In this document: piece after piece, positions 18,423 to 26,821 of the stretch
Numbering within the stretch: position 1 is the first letter of the stretch
Layout of the letters: each line of letters begins with the position of its first letter
Assembly: GCA_020636835.1 (NCBI GenBank)
Contig: JACJXC010000007.1
Location: 281,229 to 345,228, forward strand
Direction of reading: 5' to 3'
DNA from: Bacteroidales bacterium
GTDB lineage: Bacteria; Bacteroidota; Bacteroidia; Bacteroidales; Tenuifilaceae
DNA length: 64,000 bases
The notes under the pieces: generated by a model
What the model was told of the DNA's origin: nothing
The model's input: only the letters and a program-made list of their open reading frames with translations
The model's database searches: none
Made by a program: the position numbers and the translations under genes

Positions 18423-19010
18423 TTATTTTGAAATTTGTGAATGTAACAATTTTTCGGCCTCCTCCAGCTGTTGATAAAACTCCTGACCGAATGCACGGAT
18501 TATCGCATCTTTCAGGAAGCGGAAAACAGGGAGATTAATGGACTCACCGAGCTGGCGGGCAGGAGCACAAACATCCCACACATCGTAGTTTAACGCAGTA
18601 AATGTGGGATACTCCTTAACCCGAATTGGGTACAGGTGGCAGGAGATGGGTTTCCGGAAATCGACCTTTTTATCGAGCCAGGCCTTTTCGATTGCACAAA
18701 TGGCCACCCCGTTCTCAAAAACAACAAATGCACACTCCTTCCCATCGATTAAGGGGGTAACCAGGTCGTTATCCTCGTCAACCACAGCCACACCCTGCTG
18801 CTTAACGGCTTCAATTCCCGATGCCGACATGTATGGCAGCACAATCGGAAGTATATCGGCCATGATAGCCGCTTCGGCCTCGGTTACTGGAGCTCCTGAA
18901 GTTCCATGAACACAGCACAGCCCCTTACACTGGGCAATATCGCAGCAGAATCGCTTCTCAAGAATATCGCTGCTTACAATCTTATCGTCTATCTGAATCA
19001 TCATGCTCAA
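18423..19010 (-). CDS. DUF3109-family cysteine-rich protein
   Basis: The 195-residue protein has the clustered cysteines of the DUF3109 family: FCCDIAQCKGLCC near the N-terminus, then CAFVVFENGVAIC and PISCHLYPIRV. This layout suggests a bound iron-sulfur or zinc centre, but no function is established. The family is widespread in Bacteroidota. It lies between gpmI (6-base gap) and the dipeptidase gene (19-base gap), so it is almost certainly co-transcribed with both. Several Met codons near the start leave the exact first residue uncertain by a few codons. Confidence 0.85.
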   Translation of the reverse strand: MSMMIQIDDKIVSSDILEKRFCCDIAQCKGLCCVHGTSGAPVTEAEAAIMADILPIVLPYMSASGIEAVKQQGVAVVDEDNDLVTPLIDGKECAFVVFENGVAICAIEKAWLDKKVDFRKPISCHLYPIRVKEYPTFTALNYDVWDVCAPARQLGESINLPVFRFLKDAIIRAFGQEFYQQLEEAEKLLHSQISK

Positions 19011-19016
19011 TCCATC

Positions 19017-20540
19017 TTAATGGCACAGGGGTTTCCCTGTCATCTCGGCGGGAATCGATAAGCCCATTACCGAAAGGATCGTTGGCGCAACATCGGCCAG
19101 GATGCCCTTTTCGACAGATTTGTAAACATCGGACACCACAATTATTGGAACTGGGTTAAGGGAGTGAGCTGTATTGGGCGACCCATCGGGATTAAGGGCA
19201 TAATCGGCATTACCATGATCGGCAATGATAACAACGGTGTACCCGTTAGCCTTTGCAGCCTCAACCACCTCGCTAACACACTGATCGACTGTTTGCACCG
19301 CCTTTTGTATGGCACCATACACCCCAGTATGGCCAACCATATCGCCGTTGGCAAAGTTGAGGCAGATAAAGTCATGTGCCTTCTTATTGAGTTCACCCAC
19401 AATGGCATCCTTTACAAGGGGTGCGCTCATTTCGGGTTGTAGATCGTAGGTAGCCACCTTGGGCGAGGGTATAAGAATCCGGCTCTCGCCAGGGAACTCC
19501 TGCTCGCGTCCACCCGAGAAAAAGAATGTAACATGCGCATACTTCTCGGTTTCGGCAATGCGGAGTTGCTTTAGCCCGCTGCTAGCAACAACCTCGCCGA
19601 TCGTATTAATAAGGTTATCCTTCTCGTAAATCACATTAACATTGCGGAAAGAATCGTCGTAACGGGTCATGGTTACATAATGCAATGGCAAGGTTTTCAT
19701 CCCAAACTCGGGCATATCCTTCTGGGTAAGGGCAATACTAATTTCGCGCAACCGATCGGTACGGAAGTTAAAGCAGATCACCACGTCTCCCTCCTTAATA
19801 GAACCAACGGGATTTCCATTGGCATCAACCCGAACTACGGGCTTGATAAACTCGTCGGTAACGCCTTCGCGGTACGACTCCTCGATGGATTGCACAATAT
19901 TGGTAGATGGTATCCCTTTGCCGTGTACCAGCAAATCGTACCCCTCCCTAACGCGCTCCCAACGCTTATCGCGATCCATGGTGTAGTAGCGGCCAATCAA
20001 CGAGGCAATAATCCCATTACTATGCTTCAGGTGATCCTCCAGGTTACGGACAAAACCCAAACCGCTCTGTGGGTCGGTATCGCGCCCATCGGTAAGGGCA
20101 TGAATGTAAACCTTCGACAATCCGTAGTCCTTGGTAATATCGCAAAGGCTATAAAGATGCTTATCGAGCGAGTGAACTCCGCCATCGGAGATTAGCCCCA
20201 GAAAGTGAACAGCCACATTTTTTTCCTTGGCATAATTAAGGGCTTGAACCAAAACGGGCATTTTAGCCAGCTGATTCTCCTTTATATCCTTATTGATGCG
20301 GACTAAATCCTGATACACAACACGCCCAGCCCCAATATTAAGATGCCCCACCTCGGAATTCCCCATCTGCCCATCGGGCAAACCAACACTCTCGCCACAG
20401 GCAATCAGCTGCGAGTTTGGGTATCTCTGCATTAATCCATCGATATATGGTGTGGCAGTGCTATAAATAACGTCGGATTTATCGTGGCTTCCAATTCCCC
20501 AACCATCTAAAATCATCAAAAGTGCTTTACTCTTTGTCAT
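19017..20540 (-). CDS. gpmI: 2,3-bisphosphoglycerate-independent phosphoglycerate mutase
   Basis: The 507-residue enzyme interconverts 3- and 2-phosphoglycerate in glycolysis and gluconeogenesis using two Mn ions. It shows the iPGM hallmarks: ILDGWGIG at the N-terminus (metal Asp), the phospho-acceptor Ser62 in [39 protein letters not shown] and IADHGNAD near the C-terminus. The length is the usual one. It is the first gene of an operon with DUF3109 and M20 dipeptidase genes and has a plausible promoter about 75 bases upstream. Confidence 0.97.
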   Translation of the reverse strand: MTKSKALLMILDGWGIGSHDKSDVIYSTATPYIDGLMQRYPNSQLIACGESVGLPDGQMGNSEVGHLNIGAGRVVYQDLVRINKDIKENQLAKMPVLVQALNYAKEKNVAVHFLGLISDGGVHSLDKHLYSLCDITKDYGLSKVYIHALTDGRDTDPQSGLGFVRNLEDHLKHSNGIIASLIGRYYTMDRDKRWERVREGYDLLVHGKGIPSTNIVQSIEESYREGVTDEFIKPVVRVDANGNPVGSIKEGDVVICFNFRTDRLREISIALTQKDMPEFGMKTLPLHYVTMTRYDDSFRNVNVIYEKDNLINTIGEVVASSGLKQLRIAETEKYAHVTFFFSGGREQEFPGESRILIPSPKVATYDLQPEMSAPLVKDAIVGELNKKAHDFICLNFANGDMVGHTGVYGAIQKAVQTVDQCVSEVVEAAKANGYTVVIIADHGNADYALNPDGSPNTAHSLNPVPIIVVSDVYKSVEKGILADVAPTILSVMGLSIPAEMTGKPLCH

Positions 20541-20614
20541 ACAAAAATGGTATTAGTTCCTCATTCTACGCTTACCAAACACCCGCGAGGAGGTATGGTT
20601 CGCTTCGTACCTGA

Positions 20615-20648
20615 CAAAGTTACTCAATTTTTCAGGAAAAATGAGCAA
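20615..20648 (-). promoter_or_regulatory. Candidate promoter of the gpmI operon
   Basis: On the minus strand TTG (20648-20646), a 23-base spacer and TAACTTTG (20622-20615) fit the Bacteroidota pattern. It implies a leader of about 70 bases before the start codon. Confidence 0.5.
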
Positions 20649-20735
20649 CAAGCTGGGCAAACAATCAATTGATATTAAGCAATCATTACTAATAATAACT
20701 TTACTTTGGCGTACATTTTGATTAAACATTTATGG

Positions 20736-20743
20736 TATTTTTG
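20736..20743 (+). promoter_or_regulatory. Candidate -7 box for the DUF4294 gene
   Basis: TATTTTTG matches TAnnTTTG 70 bases upstream of the ATG. TTTG boxes at 20705 and 20717 are at non-ideal distances. Confidence 0.35.
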
Positions 20744-20813
20744 CGTAATAATTAGTGTCGATAACGGATTTACGCCATTTAACAATACGGGATTATCCCT
20801 TGCAGTAATATAG

Positions 20814-21407
20814 ATGAAACGACTTATTATAATACTAATGGCGGTGTTTATAGCGACAAGCATTGACGCCCAAGACCTTAGCAAAGCGACCTCCACCCTG
20901 CTATACCCCACCATCATTGTTGATGGCGATACCATACCCTATATTCGTATAAAAGAAGTGGTTAAACGCGGCCGACGCCGATTCCGCAGTAAACGGGAGA
21001 TGCAACAGTACTACAAGATGATCCGCAACCTAAAAAAAACGTACCCTTACGCCCAGGTAGCCAAGACCAGGCTTTTTGAGATGAACGAACATATTAAAAC
21101 GCTGCACACTAAACGCGAAGTGGACGCATACATCAAACAATCGGAAAAAGCCATGCGAGCCGAGTTTGAGAAGAAACTTGTTAAGCTAACCATATCGCAA
21201 GGGCGGATGCTGATTAAACTTATCGACAGGGAAACGGGGCAAACCTCGTACCAACTGGTAAGGGAACTTAAAGGTGGATTCTCAGCCGGATTCTGGCAGG
21301 GTGTTGCCCGGCTATTTGGATCGAATCTTAAAACAAAATTCGATCCCCAAGGCGAGGATAAGGTGCTAAACGAGCTGATAATTCTTTACGAACAGGGCTT
21401 ACTATAG
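20814..21407 (+). CDS. DUF4294-family secreted protein
   Basis: The 197-residue protein has a signal peptide (MKRLIIILMAVFIATSIDAQ, cleavage after the Ala/Gln region). Then comes the DUF4294 core: a short beta region with DGDTIPYIRIKEV and a basic helical region RRRFRSKREMQQYYKMIRN. The rest is predicted helical and strongly basic. The family is confined mainly to Bacteroidota and has no known function; the protein is probably periplasmic. Neighbours give no functional clue. It converges with the ElbB gene, with only 16 bases between the stops. Confidence 0.82.
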   Translation: MKRLIIILMAVFIATSIDAQDLSKATSTLLYPTIIVDGDTIPYIRIKEVVKRGRRRFRSKREMQQYYKMIRNLKKTYPYAQVAKTRLFEMNEHIKTLHTKREVDAYIKQSEKAMRAEFEKKLVKLTISQGRMLIKLIDRETGQTSYQLVRELKGGFSAGFWQGVARLFGSNLKTKFDPQGEDKVLNELIILYEQGLL

Positions 21408-21423
21408 CTATACTGCAATTGGT

Positions 21424-22083
21424 TTACCGAATCCACTTCAACATCTCAGAGATAATTGCTTTTGCTCCATCGGCAATGTCAACAATGGAAGCATCAAGCA
21501 TGTAGCATGGCGTGGAGAAAACCATGTTGCGCTCATCCACCACCACCTGACCACTCCCAGTAAGTTGGTGCTTAGCCCCAAGAGTTTCGGTAGCCTTGGC
21601 TGTAGCGGCATCCTTTCCAAAGGTAATAGTTACATTGCCAAGCACTTTAGCCATCAGCACAGGCGATATACAAAGCGCGCCAATAGGTTTGTGCATGCCG
21701 TGCATGTCCTTGATTGCCTTAGCCACCTCGGTATTTACAGTGCAATTCGCATTCTGAAGAGCCCAGCTGGATAAGTTTTTTGCCACCCCAAACCCTCCGG
21801 GAAACACCAATGCATCGAACAACTCGGCGTTAAATTCCGACAGCGGTTTTATATGGCCACGCGAAATGCGAGCCGACTCCACCAGCACATTGCGCGATTG
21901 CGCGATAGGCTTCCCCGTGGTATGATCAATAACATCGTGCTGTTCAATATTTGGCGCAAAGGTTTGATAAGAGCAACCGTTCAGCGCAATGGCGTAAAGG
22001 GTCATCACAGCCTCGTGAATCTCGGAACCATCGTAAACTCCGCATCCCGAAAGGACTACGGCAAATTTCTTTTGATTGTTCAT
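21424..22083 (-). CDS. elbB: ElbB, glyoxalase-type DJ-1/PfpI family protein
   Basis: The 219-residue protein matches ElbB in length and motifs. VVLSGCGVYDGSEIHEAV lies at the N-terminus, FPGGFGVAKNLSSWA in the middle, and the nucleophile-elbow cysteine Cys138 in IGALCISPV. ElbB belongs to the class I glutamine amidotransferase-like superfamily. The E. coli protein is reported to have weak glyoxalase activity and has been linked to isoprenoid synthesis. The physiological role is uncertain. Single-gene unit, convergent with the DUF4294 gene. Confidence 0.9.
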   Translation of the reverse strand: MNNQKKFAVVLSGCGVYDGSEIHEAVMTLYAIALNGCSYQTFAPNIEQHDVIDHTTGKPIAQSRNVLVESARISRGHIKPLSEFNAELFDALVFPGGFGVAKNLSSWALQNANCTVNTEVAKAIKDMHGMHKPIGALCISPVLMAKVLGNVTITFGKDAATAKATETLGAKHQLTGSGQVVVDERNMVFSTPCYMLDASIVDIADGAKAIISEMLKWIR

Positions 22084-22143
22084 GATTTATGCATAAATTC
22101 GACACTAATATACAAAATTCAACCAACAATCCAATAAAACTAG

Positions 22144-22728
22144 ATGAATTCCATCAGAACCTTCGCCGCAATAGAGGTAAAACCCGAAAAACAAATGGTA
22201 CTGCTATGGGATAGGCTCAAGGCAATACTCCCAAGGGAAAGCGCAACATGGGTAAACCCGGGCACAACCCATATAACCTTACTATTCCTAGGCGAAACAC
22301 CTATCAACCAAATAGGTCGCATAGGCAACATTTTGAGGGAGATGCTAACCAGCTTTCCTGCATTTAACCTAACCATAAAAGGGATCGGCACCTTTGGCAC
22401 CCCTAATCCCAAAGTTATATGGCTGGGAGCCGATTACAGCAAGGAGTTGATGGAGCTAAAGCGGTTAGTGGATGAAGCACTAAACCCCATGGGCTACAGC
22501 GATAGGGATAAACCCTACACCCCACACCTCACCCTTGGGCGTATAAAACGACTGAACAATCCTAATTTACTGATAAATGAGCTGGAGGCAAACCGCAATA
22601 CAATAGTACAAACGGCTGCCATTGGCAAATTAACCCTCTACGAAAGCACACTAACCCCCCGAGGGGCAATTTATACGCCAATAGAGATAGTAACCCTACA
22701 CCCCACGCCCCCGCACCACGGTTATTAA
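22144..22728 (+). CDS. thpR: RNA 2',3'-cyclic phosphodiesterase (2H family)
   Basis: The 194-residue protein has the two catalytic HxT motifs of the 2H phosphoesterase/LigT family, HITLLFLG (His43, Thr45) and HLTLGRIK (His128, Thr130), about 85 residues apart as expected. Such enzymes open 2',3'-cyclic phosphates at RNA ends. The length is typical of ThpR. The last 33 bases overlap the 3' end of the convergent sugar transferase gene, so the two transcripts can pair at their ends. Confidence 0.92.
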   Translation: MNSIRTFAAIEVKPEKQMVLLWDRLKAILPRESATWVNPGTTHITLLFLGETPINQIGRIGNILREMLTSFPAFNLTIKGIGTFGTPNPKVIWLGADYSKELMELKRLVDEALNPMGYSDRDKPYTPHLTLGRIKRLNNPNLLINELEANRNTIVQTAAIGKLTLYESTLTPRGAIYTPIEIVTLHPTPPHHGY

Positions 22729-24111
22729 CGTATAGATTATAATCTTAAAATCGACAAACAACGACATATTCTCGATATAGAGTAGGTCGTACTTGAGGCG
22801 TACCACCATTTGGGTAACGTTCTCGGCGTAACCGTACTTAACCTGTCCCCACGATGTTATGCCGGGTTTCACCTTCTGTAGATGCACGTAATGGGGTGCA
22901 ATCTTAATAATCTGGTCGATAAAGAACTGCCGCTCGGGGCGCGGGCCAACCAGCGACATCTCGCCCTTGATAACATTGATAAAATTGGGTAACTCATCGA
23001 GACGGGTTTTACGCATAAACCGTCCCACCGGGGTAACGCGCGCATCGGTTTTGCTCGATAGAGCTGGGCCATTCGCCTCGGCATCGGTGTACATGCTACG
23101 AAACTTGAGCAGCGTAAACGGCTTCCCGAACTGCCCCACACGCTCTTGCCTATAAAATACTGATCCCCGGGATGTTATTTTAATCACTATGGCCAACACA
23201 ACCATCAAAGGTAGCAACAGGCACATGGCCAGCACTCCAACGGAGTAGTCCATTGTGCGTTTAAGGTTCAGTTGCCATGGGGGCATCAGTTCAAAGGAGA
23301 TATTGAGCAATGGGGCGTTAAAAATGCCAGTCATCTTAACCCGACCCGCAAGATAATCGTACATACTGGGTATTGCCTTAATCAACACATTTAGGGAAAG
23401 CAGCTCGTTTATAATCTGGGTAAGCATTTCGGAGCTCTCCCCGTCAATTGCGAGTAGCACCTCCTCTACCCGCTGCTGCCTTACAACACTGGCAATTCCC
23501 TCCAACTTGCCCAGGCATGGCAGTTTACCGCTCATCAAATCCCGATTATCGGCACCGGCAATAATATACCCTACCAACAAATACCCCTGTGATTTTGGCT
23601 CGGATTTCAACTCACTATAAAGGTTGAGTGCCATTTCGCCGTTGCCCACTATAATAGAGGGGAACCCAATTTTACGCGAATGGATCCGATGGATTGTTCG
23701 CATGGTAAGCAGCAACCGGGGGATATAGGTTAACGCAAAAACTAATACGTAAAGGCTCAGGAGAATCCTGTAGTAACTACGGTACGACACGATATAATCG
23801 TCCAACAACATGGCAAAAAAGATGAGCAGGCTACCCAGCAATGTATAGCCAATGGAAGCGCTCAACTCCTTAAGCCTCGACTTACGGTAAACATTATGGT
23901 AAAACCCGGCCAATCCGAATAGCGCAACCCAGAATACCGGGAATATTATAATTCCCAGCAAGAATTTAGTATCGAGACTAAAAGGAATATCGCCCCCGAA
24001 TAGCTGCGACTCAATAAACTTTTTTCTGTATAGGTTAAATACTACCCACGCCGCAGCACTTCCCAAAAAATCAAAAAGGATATACCTAAAAACCTGTATT
24101 TGCTTACTCAC
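22696..24111 (-). CDS. WcaJ-like polyprenyl-phosphate sugar phosphotransferase
   Basis: The 471-residue membrane protein has four to five N-terminal helices (about 8-130), a Rossmann-like CoA-binding-type domain (about 150-260, GFPSIIVGNGEMALNLY), another membrane segment (about 290-312) and the catalytic sugar transferase domain. The latter contains YRQERVGQFGKPFTLLKFRS, RKTRLDELPNFINVIKGEMS and LVGPRPERQFF. Enzymes of this family move hexose-1-phosphate from a nucleotide sugar to undecaprenyl phosphate, the first step of exopolysaccharide or O-antigen synthesis. No polysaccharide cluster is adjacent, so it may serve glycans made elsewhere. It overlaps the thpR 3' end by 33 bases. Confidence 0.92.
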   Translation of the reverse strand: MSKQIQVFRYILFDFLGSAAAWVVFNLYRKKFIESQLFGGDIPFSLDTKFLLGIIIFPVFWVALFGLAGFYHNVYRKSRLKELSASIGYTLLGSLLIFFAMLLDDYIVSYRSYYRILLSLYVLVFALTYIPRLLLTMRTIHRIHSRKIGFPSIIVGNGEMALNLYSELKSEPKSQGYLLVGYIIAGADNRDLMSGKLPCLGKLEGIASVVRQQRVEEVLLAIDGESSEMLTQIINELLSLNVLIKAIPSMYDYLAGRVKMTGIFNAPLLNISFELMPPWQLNLKRTMDYSVGVLAMCLLLPLMVVLAIVIKITSRGSVFYRQERVGQFGKPFTLLKFRSMYTDAEANGPALSSKTDARVTPVGRFMRKTRLDELPNFINVIKGEMSLVGPRPERQFFIDQIIKIAPHYVHLQKVKPGITSWGQVKYGYAENVTQMVVRLKYDLLYIENMSLFVDFKIIIYTLITVVRGRGV

Positions 24112-24177
24112 AACCCCTAAATTTTAAACTTGGCAATTTAGCCATTTTTAGGGATATTTAAGCTTACTAATACGTTT

Positions 24178-24987
24178 TTAGTGCTTAATTTTCGACAATA
24201 CCGCGTCGATAACATTCGAAACGCGCACAGCTAATTCAATATTTTCGGGAACAATGCCCCTGGATGGAATTTTTTTTAGGAACAATTCAATAGGGAACCC
24301 TTCACGCAACGCTCCACCCCCTTCGGTACTGGGAATCAGGAACGACTGGTTACCCTCACCCTCAGTAATGCTTACCGCCAGTTGCTCCGGAGCACTCAGC
24401 GTTTGGAACGAATAGGTTGCAACTGAATTATCCGTAAAATCGATTAAAACCAACAGATTACTCGGAACCGAGACGTTTACAGGAATACTGTACGCCCTAA
24501 CTTTTCGAATATTCAACCGCGATAGTTTAAGCGCGGTAGCAATGTCGGACACAAGCAATGCCATAAAGGAATCCCAACTGCCTATTTTTTGATTCACGGT
24601 TCGCTCAATGCGCGCAATAAAAGGTGTGCTGAGTGGTAGCACCATACTCCCGAGACACGCCCCCAGCGTGTTAAAGTTAACCGCAAGCCCCATCTCCAAT
24701 GCCAATTGCTGCAGTTGGCAAAGATTGGCATGGCTTAAACCCTCGGGGCTATTCAGAATGGGCGTAACACCCCTTCGAATGGCTTTAGCCGCCACATCAA
24801 ACTTAAAATCGGGGAGCACATCAATAAACGCTATATCGGATTGAGCAATGAGCAGATCCAATGCCTGAGAATTATGGTTCAAAGATTGAACCCACTGCCC
24901 CACACAGGAACAGCCAGAACCCCCAAAAGCCTTGTTAACAACCTCATCGGGAATCGTACTATCAACAAATAAACCAACTCGCGGCAT
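24178..24987 (-). CDS. Gfo/Idh/MocA-like protein, possibly not an oxidoreductase
   Basis: The 269-residue protein resembles the Gfo/Idh/MocA fold. A variable N-terminal nucleotide-binding-like region is followed by SDIAFIDVLPDFKFDVAAKAIRRG, like the 'tP...H...a...a...G' segment of that family. Then come ILNSPEGLSHANLCQLQQLA (in place of the usual EKP motif region) and a C-terminal beta domain. The dinucleotide-binding glycine motif GxGxxG expected at the N-terminus is absent, and the protein is about 50 residues shorter than usual. It may have lost NAD(P) binding or have another role. It is transcribed away from the pcm gene. Confidence 0.5.
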   Translation of the reverse strand: MPRVGLFVDSTIPDEVVNKAFGGSGCSCVGQWVQSLNHNSQALDLLIAQSDIAFIDVLPDFKFDVAAKAIRRGVTPILNSPEGLSHANLCQLQQLALEMGLAVNFNTLGACLGSMVLPLSTPFIARIERTVNQKIGSWDSFMALLVSDIATALKLSRLNIRKVRAYSIPVNVSVPSNLLVLIDFTDNSVATYSFQTLSAPEQLAVSITEGEGNQSFLIPSTEGGGALREGFPIELFLKKIPSRGIVPENIELAVRVSNVIDAVLSKIKH

Positions 24988-25108
24988 AATACATTATTTT
25001 GCTTGGCAACAAACATACTCTATTTTCGAGTTACAGCACTGGTAGCGCTTCGGGTTTTTATCAACCTTTTAATAACACCCGCCGGGCACTTACTTCAAAA
25101 AATGGTTC

Positions 25109-25116
25109 TATCTTTG
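25109..25116 (+). promoter_or_regulatory. Candidate -7 box of the pcm gene
   Basis: TATCTTTG matches TAnnTTTG 20 bases before the ATG at 25137. It lies inside the longer open frame that begins at 24999, so that longer start can be set aside. Confidence 0.55.
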
Positions 25117-25136
25117 TGAGCATATCGAACAAAACA

Positions 25137-25787
25137 ATGCTGCAACAGGATACATTTCAACACAAAGGACTTAGAAAAAGACTGGTTGACGAAATTCGGG
25201 ATAAAGGGATTACGAATACGGATGTGCTCAACGCAATCCTCAAAATACCCCGGCACTACTTCATGGAAAGCGGGTTTCTGAAATTCGCCTATAGCGATCA
25301 GGCATTTCCCATTGGCGCAGGGCAAACCATCTCGCAACCCTATACCGTAGCGTTTCAAACCCAACTCCTGGACATAAAGCACATGGACAAAGTTCTGGAA
25401 GTGGGCACAGGATCGGGATACCAAACGGCAATTCTACTCGAGATGAAGGCCAGGGTTTACACCATCGAGCGCCAACGCGAGCTATACCTCAACGCCAAAG
25501 CGCTGCTCGAGGAAATGGGCTATCATCCCCATTTTTTTTATGGCGATGGCTACAAGGGTGTCCCCGGATACTCCCCTTACAACAAAATTCTTGTAACTGC
25601 AGGCGCAACAGAAATTCCCGAGGCGCTGGTAGAGCAATTGGCCGTTGGCGGCCGAATGGTAATTCCGGTTGGCGACGAAGGGGTTCAGGCCATGACCCTA
25701 ATTGAGAAAATTAGCGCTACCGAGATTAAAACATCAACACACGGCAACTTTATGTTTGTTCCGCTGCTGAAAGGAACAAGTAAGTAA
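25137..25787 (+). CDS. pcm: Protein-L-isoaspartate O-methyltransferase
   Basis: The 216-residue protein repairs isoaspartyl residues by SAM-dependent methylation. It shows the PCMT motifs: IPRHYFME, DQAFPIGAGQTISQPY, the SAM-binding motif VLEVGTGSGYQTAIL (about 80-94), YTIERQREL, GDGYKG and ILVTAGATEIPEAL. Its length is normal for the family. The frame is open further upstream to 24999, but the extra residues do not look like family sequence and the promoter box lies within them. It is a single-gene unit divergent from the Gfo/Idh-like gene. Confidence 0.93.
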   Translation: MLQQDTFQHKGLRKRLVDEIRDKGITNTDVLNAILKIPRHYFMESGFLKFAYSDQAFPIGAGQTISQPYTVAFQTQLLDIKHMDKVLEVGTGSGYQTAILLEMKARVYTIERQRELYLNAKALLEEMGYHPHFFYGDGYKGVPGYSPYNKILVTAGATEIPEALVEQLAVGGRMVIPVGDEGVQAMTLIEKISATEIKTSTHGNFMFVPLLKGTSK

Positions 25788-26069
25788 TTTGGGGGGTGGG
25801 TAATTAAGTAGAATTTAGTAGGATGAGCTTGTTTCCTAGCAAACAAGCCACACATCTAACTTAGCGGAATTTATGAAATACCCGTGTAAGTGTGTTTACA
25901 TAACCGAGTGTTTTATGCGAGCTCACCGAAGGTAAATACTGAAGAACAACCGAATGCTTCTTACGAACTCGGCAGAGCCAAGATATGGGCGTTCCATCCG
26001 CTCAATAACGACTGTTAAAATCAAAAAATGTAAAGCATTAATAATTAGTTAACTAAATATTTTATACGG
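25788..26069. other. Intergenic region with small hairpins
   Basis: No gene is seen in these 282 bases. GCTTGTTT-cctagc-AAACAAGC at 25827-25848 is a perfect 8-bp hairpin that could end the pcm transcript, though no T-run follows. TGTAA-N6-TTACA lies near 25885. Confidence 0.4.
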
Positions 26070-26708
26070 ATGAAAATTAAACAGTTTGTTTTTAATCCAT
26101 TTCAGGAGAATACATATTTGCTTTACGACGAAACCGGCGAGGCCATCATTGTTGATGCGGGTTGTCATACGTCATCGGAGACTGCCGAGGTGAAACAATT
26201 CGCCGAGGAGAACAACCTCACCGTGAAGTTTCTGGTGAACACGCATTGCCATATCGACCATGTGCTGGGAGTTAATGCCCTGCGCAGCGCATTCGGAGTT
26301 GAAAGCTATGCACACCGCGAGGAGCTCCCCATGCTCCAAACCGTCCCTTCGCAAGCCCAAATGTTTGGTTTCGATATTGACACTGTTCCCCAAATCGACA
26401 AAACATTGGAGGATGGCGATACCATTAAGTTTGGAAACACAACCCTACAAGTGATACACACCCCGGGGCATACTCCCGGCGGTATTTGCCTATACTCAAC
26501 AAGCAATAACATAGTATTAACGGGCGACACGCTTTTTCAGGGATCTATTGGCCGCACCGATTTGGGAGGAGGCAGCTTCGATTCCATAATCAATAGCATA
26601 ACAACCCGACTATTAACGCTACCCGACGAGGTTATTGCGCTACCCGGGCACGGCCCAGCCACAACCATCGGGAAGGAGCGGGTTTTTAACCCCTACCTAA
26701 AGGATTAA
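26070..26708 (+). CDS. Metallo-beta-lactamase-fold hydrolase (glyoxalase II-like)
   Basis: The 212-residue cytoplasmic protein carries the dinuclear metal motif THCHIDH (58-64), the downstream His in TPGHTPGG, the bridging Asp in LTGDTLFQGSIGRTDL and the last His in LPGHGP. The size and motifs fit the short YcbL/GloB-like group that hydrolyses thioesters such as S-lactoylglutathione or similar adducts. Bacteroidota generally lack glutathione, so the thiol partner is uncertain. It is a single gene with no clear -33/-7 promoter; gcvP follows 113 bases later in the same direction. Confidence 0.88.
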   Translation: MKIKQFVFNPFQENTYLLYDETGEAIIVDAGCHTSSETAEVKQFAEENNLTVKFLVNTHCHIDHVLGVNALRSAFGVESYAHREELPMLQTVPSQAQMFGFDIDTVPQIDKTLEDGDTIKFGNTTLQVIHTPGHTPGGICLYSTSNNIVLTGDTLFQGSIGRTDLGGGSFDSIINSITTRLLTLPDEVIALPGHGPATTIGKERVFNPYLKD

Positions 26709-26771
26709 AACAGTTGCTCAAAAACATTAATAATAATTGCAATACACACTTTCATATCGAAACCAAATTGA

Positions 26772-26779
26772 TACTTTTG
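26772..26779 (+). promoter_or_regulatory. Candidate -7 box of gcvP
   Basis: TACTTTTG matches TAnnTTTG 42 bases before the gcvP start. The 113-base gap is short and shows no glycine riboswitch core. Confidence 0.5.
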
Positions 26780-26821
26780 TTAATATTTTTTTATTAATAA
26801 CCACAATAACATTATCATATT

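Noticed and set aside
26709..26821. Possible glycine riboswitch in front of gcvP
   Set aside because: The gap is only 113 bases, very AT-rich, and lacks any conserved glycine-aptamer core or expression-platform hairpin.
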